Source: Melioribacteraceae bacterium
Lineage (GTDB): Bacteria > Bacteroidota > Ignavibacteria > Ignavibacteriales > Melioribacteraceae
Direction of reading: 5' to 3'
Length of the DNA: 15,100 bases
Assembly: GCA_015486905.1 (NCBI GenBank)
Contig: WFQV01000306.1
Span: 1 to 15,100, forward strand
Part shown: positions 14,901 to 15,100 of the stretch, in pieces
How the letters are laid out: the number at the start of each line of letters is the position of its first letter
Numbering within the stretch: position 1 is the first letter of the stretch
Made by a program: the position numbers and the translations under genes
The notes under the pieces: model-generated
What the model saw: the letters and a program-made list of their open reading frames with translations, nothing else
What the model was told of the DNA's origin: nothing
The model's database searches: none

Positions 14901-15100
14901 GTATTTGGCAACGTAAATATCATAATTTCCGCTTACCGGGGAAAGAACAACGCCATTGCCAAAATCAACCGACGAACTTTTGAATTTACCGGTAACGTAA
15001 GTTTCACCGGAAGGCGTTGTAAAGGATTTGTAGCCGTACTCACTTGACGAGCCTCCTGCCGTTGAAACCCAGCTGACTTCCGGTTGTGCAAATAAAGCAA
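11988..15100 (-). CDS. T9SS-secreted protein: beta-propeller plus starch-binding-like modules (5' end outside window)
   Basis: The frame is open to the window edge, giving 1036 visible residues (residue 1 at 15098-15096). The first residues, 'ALFAQPEVSW', look like the end of a signal peptide cleaved after ALFA, so only about 15-20 residues are missing; the internal ATG at 14522 is not the true start. Residues from about 7 to 450 hold seven SBBP-type repeats ('G..YVTG.F....FG.......D.(Y/F)VAK.D..G...W'), enough for a complete seven-bladed propeller. Four modules follow, at about 453-562, 563-667, 668-790 and 797-950, opening with '(V/I)xFxxDMS'; the first three carry 'RG(S/G)FNGW', as in starch/glycogen-binding E-set or CBM48-like domains. 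The last 83 residues (954-1036) are a type A Type IX secretion sorting domain with NYPNPFNPTT, 'VFNVLGQEV' and 'GVYIYKM'. It should be exported to the cell surface or medium. No catalytic domain is seen, so it is more likely a binding, adhesion or matrix protein than an enzyme. Confidence 0.93.
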   Translation of the reverse strand, partial: ALFAQPEVSWVSTAGGSSSEYGYKSFTTPSGETYVTGKFKSSSVDFGNGVVLSPVSGNYDIYVAKYDSGGVAQWAVAAGGSSADEGDAVAVDTNGNVFVTGAFFKTAYFGSDSVVSAYNWDVFIAKIDGATGNFIWVKAGHTPHSQAKGQGITVLPNGNIVVAGYFGSSGKVDTLTYEGNEIINAGTRNAFVMEITPDGGYVWGTTGGGPAYTSGYDVVGDPSGNIYLCGSYTDTTAEFGTTSVNFEDGYEGFVAKLDGNGNYVWARNFYGPGYDGAYGIDYAENVDMKVVGVTGYFQDTLYVGTDTTLISTGGKDLLALGFDADGNYVGGFTAGGPDGDESGSVIKFMGGDPDVAVIGGYSQSTFVFGEDTVVNLGNKDALIVALDHGKKHAIGLGGNSYDYVRGLGYDDAGNVYFFGYFKSNPANFLLDVSSKGSYDLWLSKWSAGKPEGVNVTFECDMSVKQAEGTFDPAASHVFVRGSFNGWGETEMFPDSDMVVTTDLIYRANVGGFTPGDTVYFKYFYDNPDTWESDPNREFIVPDSGGYYFGYFDRDSVVNLNKHNIVFQVDMSVKQQEGTFVPANSNVSVRGSFNGWGETPMTDIGSYLYQSDTLSISEGETVYFKFFYDNPDTWESDPNREYTVPDHDAIAGPYWFDRDSVVNITGSGNILFSVDMSVMQGIGIFDPTTDSVQIRGGFNGWNGDDAARSHMNQNPLTPSVYNLNVPFDNQPVGDMLEYKFYVNLANPGIWTDGWERPASTGGGNRKIEFKAKSDQSADPAYYDDVLPGQVIDAGQTLSITFSVDMSPAMDTSLIAVPFNPATDTLYWISEQPSFVRTQGWTDTDDMKVLELTDPDGDHIYTGTLTVNGPSFNEFVYRYGFVSASDGSYIHEPAGFGAFAYRVRYIAMNGPKDFVQPYSAPTDHWTNQEDKSDQWEQNPLLTDVKETGKIVRRFELDQNYPNPFNPTTKIRFSVPNKEQVTLKVFNVLGQEVMTLINKEMDAGSYEVNFNAANLPTGVYIYKMTAGKYTATKKMVLLK
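13098..13742 (-). repeat. recently duplicated carbohydrate-binding-like module
   Basis: The first two FNGW modules of the secreted protein (13742-13413 and 13412-13098) are alike at the DNA level. A 33-bp block containing CACCCCAACCGTTAAACGAA is identical at 13305-13337 and 13632-13664, exactly 327 bp (109 codons) apart. Their protein copies share 'VRGSFNGWGE', 'FYDNPDTWESDPNRE' and 'FDRDSVVN'. The third module is clearly related but more diverged. This points to recent in-frame duplication or gene conversion. Confidence 0.85.

Overview
The window looks like chromosomal DNA from an AT-rich member of the Bacteroidota/Chlorobi (FCB) group, most plausibly an Ignavibacteria-type bacterium. Three things support this: a Type IX secretion C-terminal sorting domain of the 'NYPNPFNPTT' kind, a textbook TTG-N20-TAnnTTTG promoter in front of a tRNA gene, and a tRNA gene without an encoded CCA end. 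The class assignment is inference; the FCB assignment is well supported.

Layout. Positions 1-1049 hold no credible gene. They contain a roughly 100-bp direct repeat in two copies, ATCCA-rich stretches that form a long inverted repeat, and a series of short palindromes. Positions 1050-3836 (+) encode a large soluble multi-PAS/GAF sensor histidine kinase with no adjacent response regulator. Converging on it is a two-gene minus-strand unit: an ATP-cone/uridine-kinase-like fusion protein (6703-5363) followed 12 bp later by an MBOAT membrane O-acyltransferase (5350-3884). A tRNA-Ser(GGA) gene (6828-6916, +) is divergent from that unit.

Positions 11774-7009 (-) form a tight four-gene operon: a NapH/NosR-like polytopic iron-sulfur protein with a tail that looks like three degenerate HMA-type domains, an ABC ATPase, a six-helix permease, and a membrane-anchored protein that resembles DUF4857. 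Gaps are 11 and 10 bp, then a 4-bp ATGA overlap, and Shine-Dalgarno sites are embedded in the preceding stop codons. This is the best candidate for a poorly described system: an ABC transporter apparently linked to a membrane electron-transfer protein.

Positions 15100-11988 (-) carry the 3' part of a secreted T9SS cargo protein with a seven-repeat beta-propeller, four starch-binding-like modules (two recently duplicated) and the sorting domain. Its start lies just beyond the right edge; the last visible residues look like the end of a signal peptide. A strong hairpin terminator separates it from the iron-sulfur/ABC operon.
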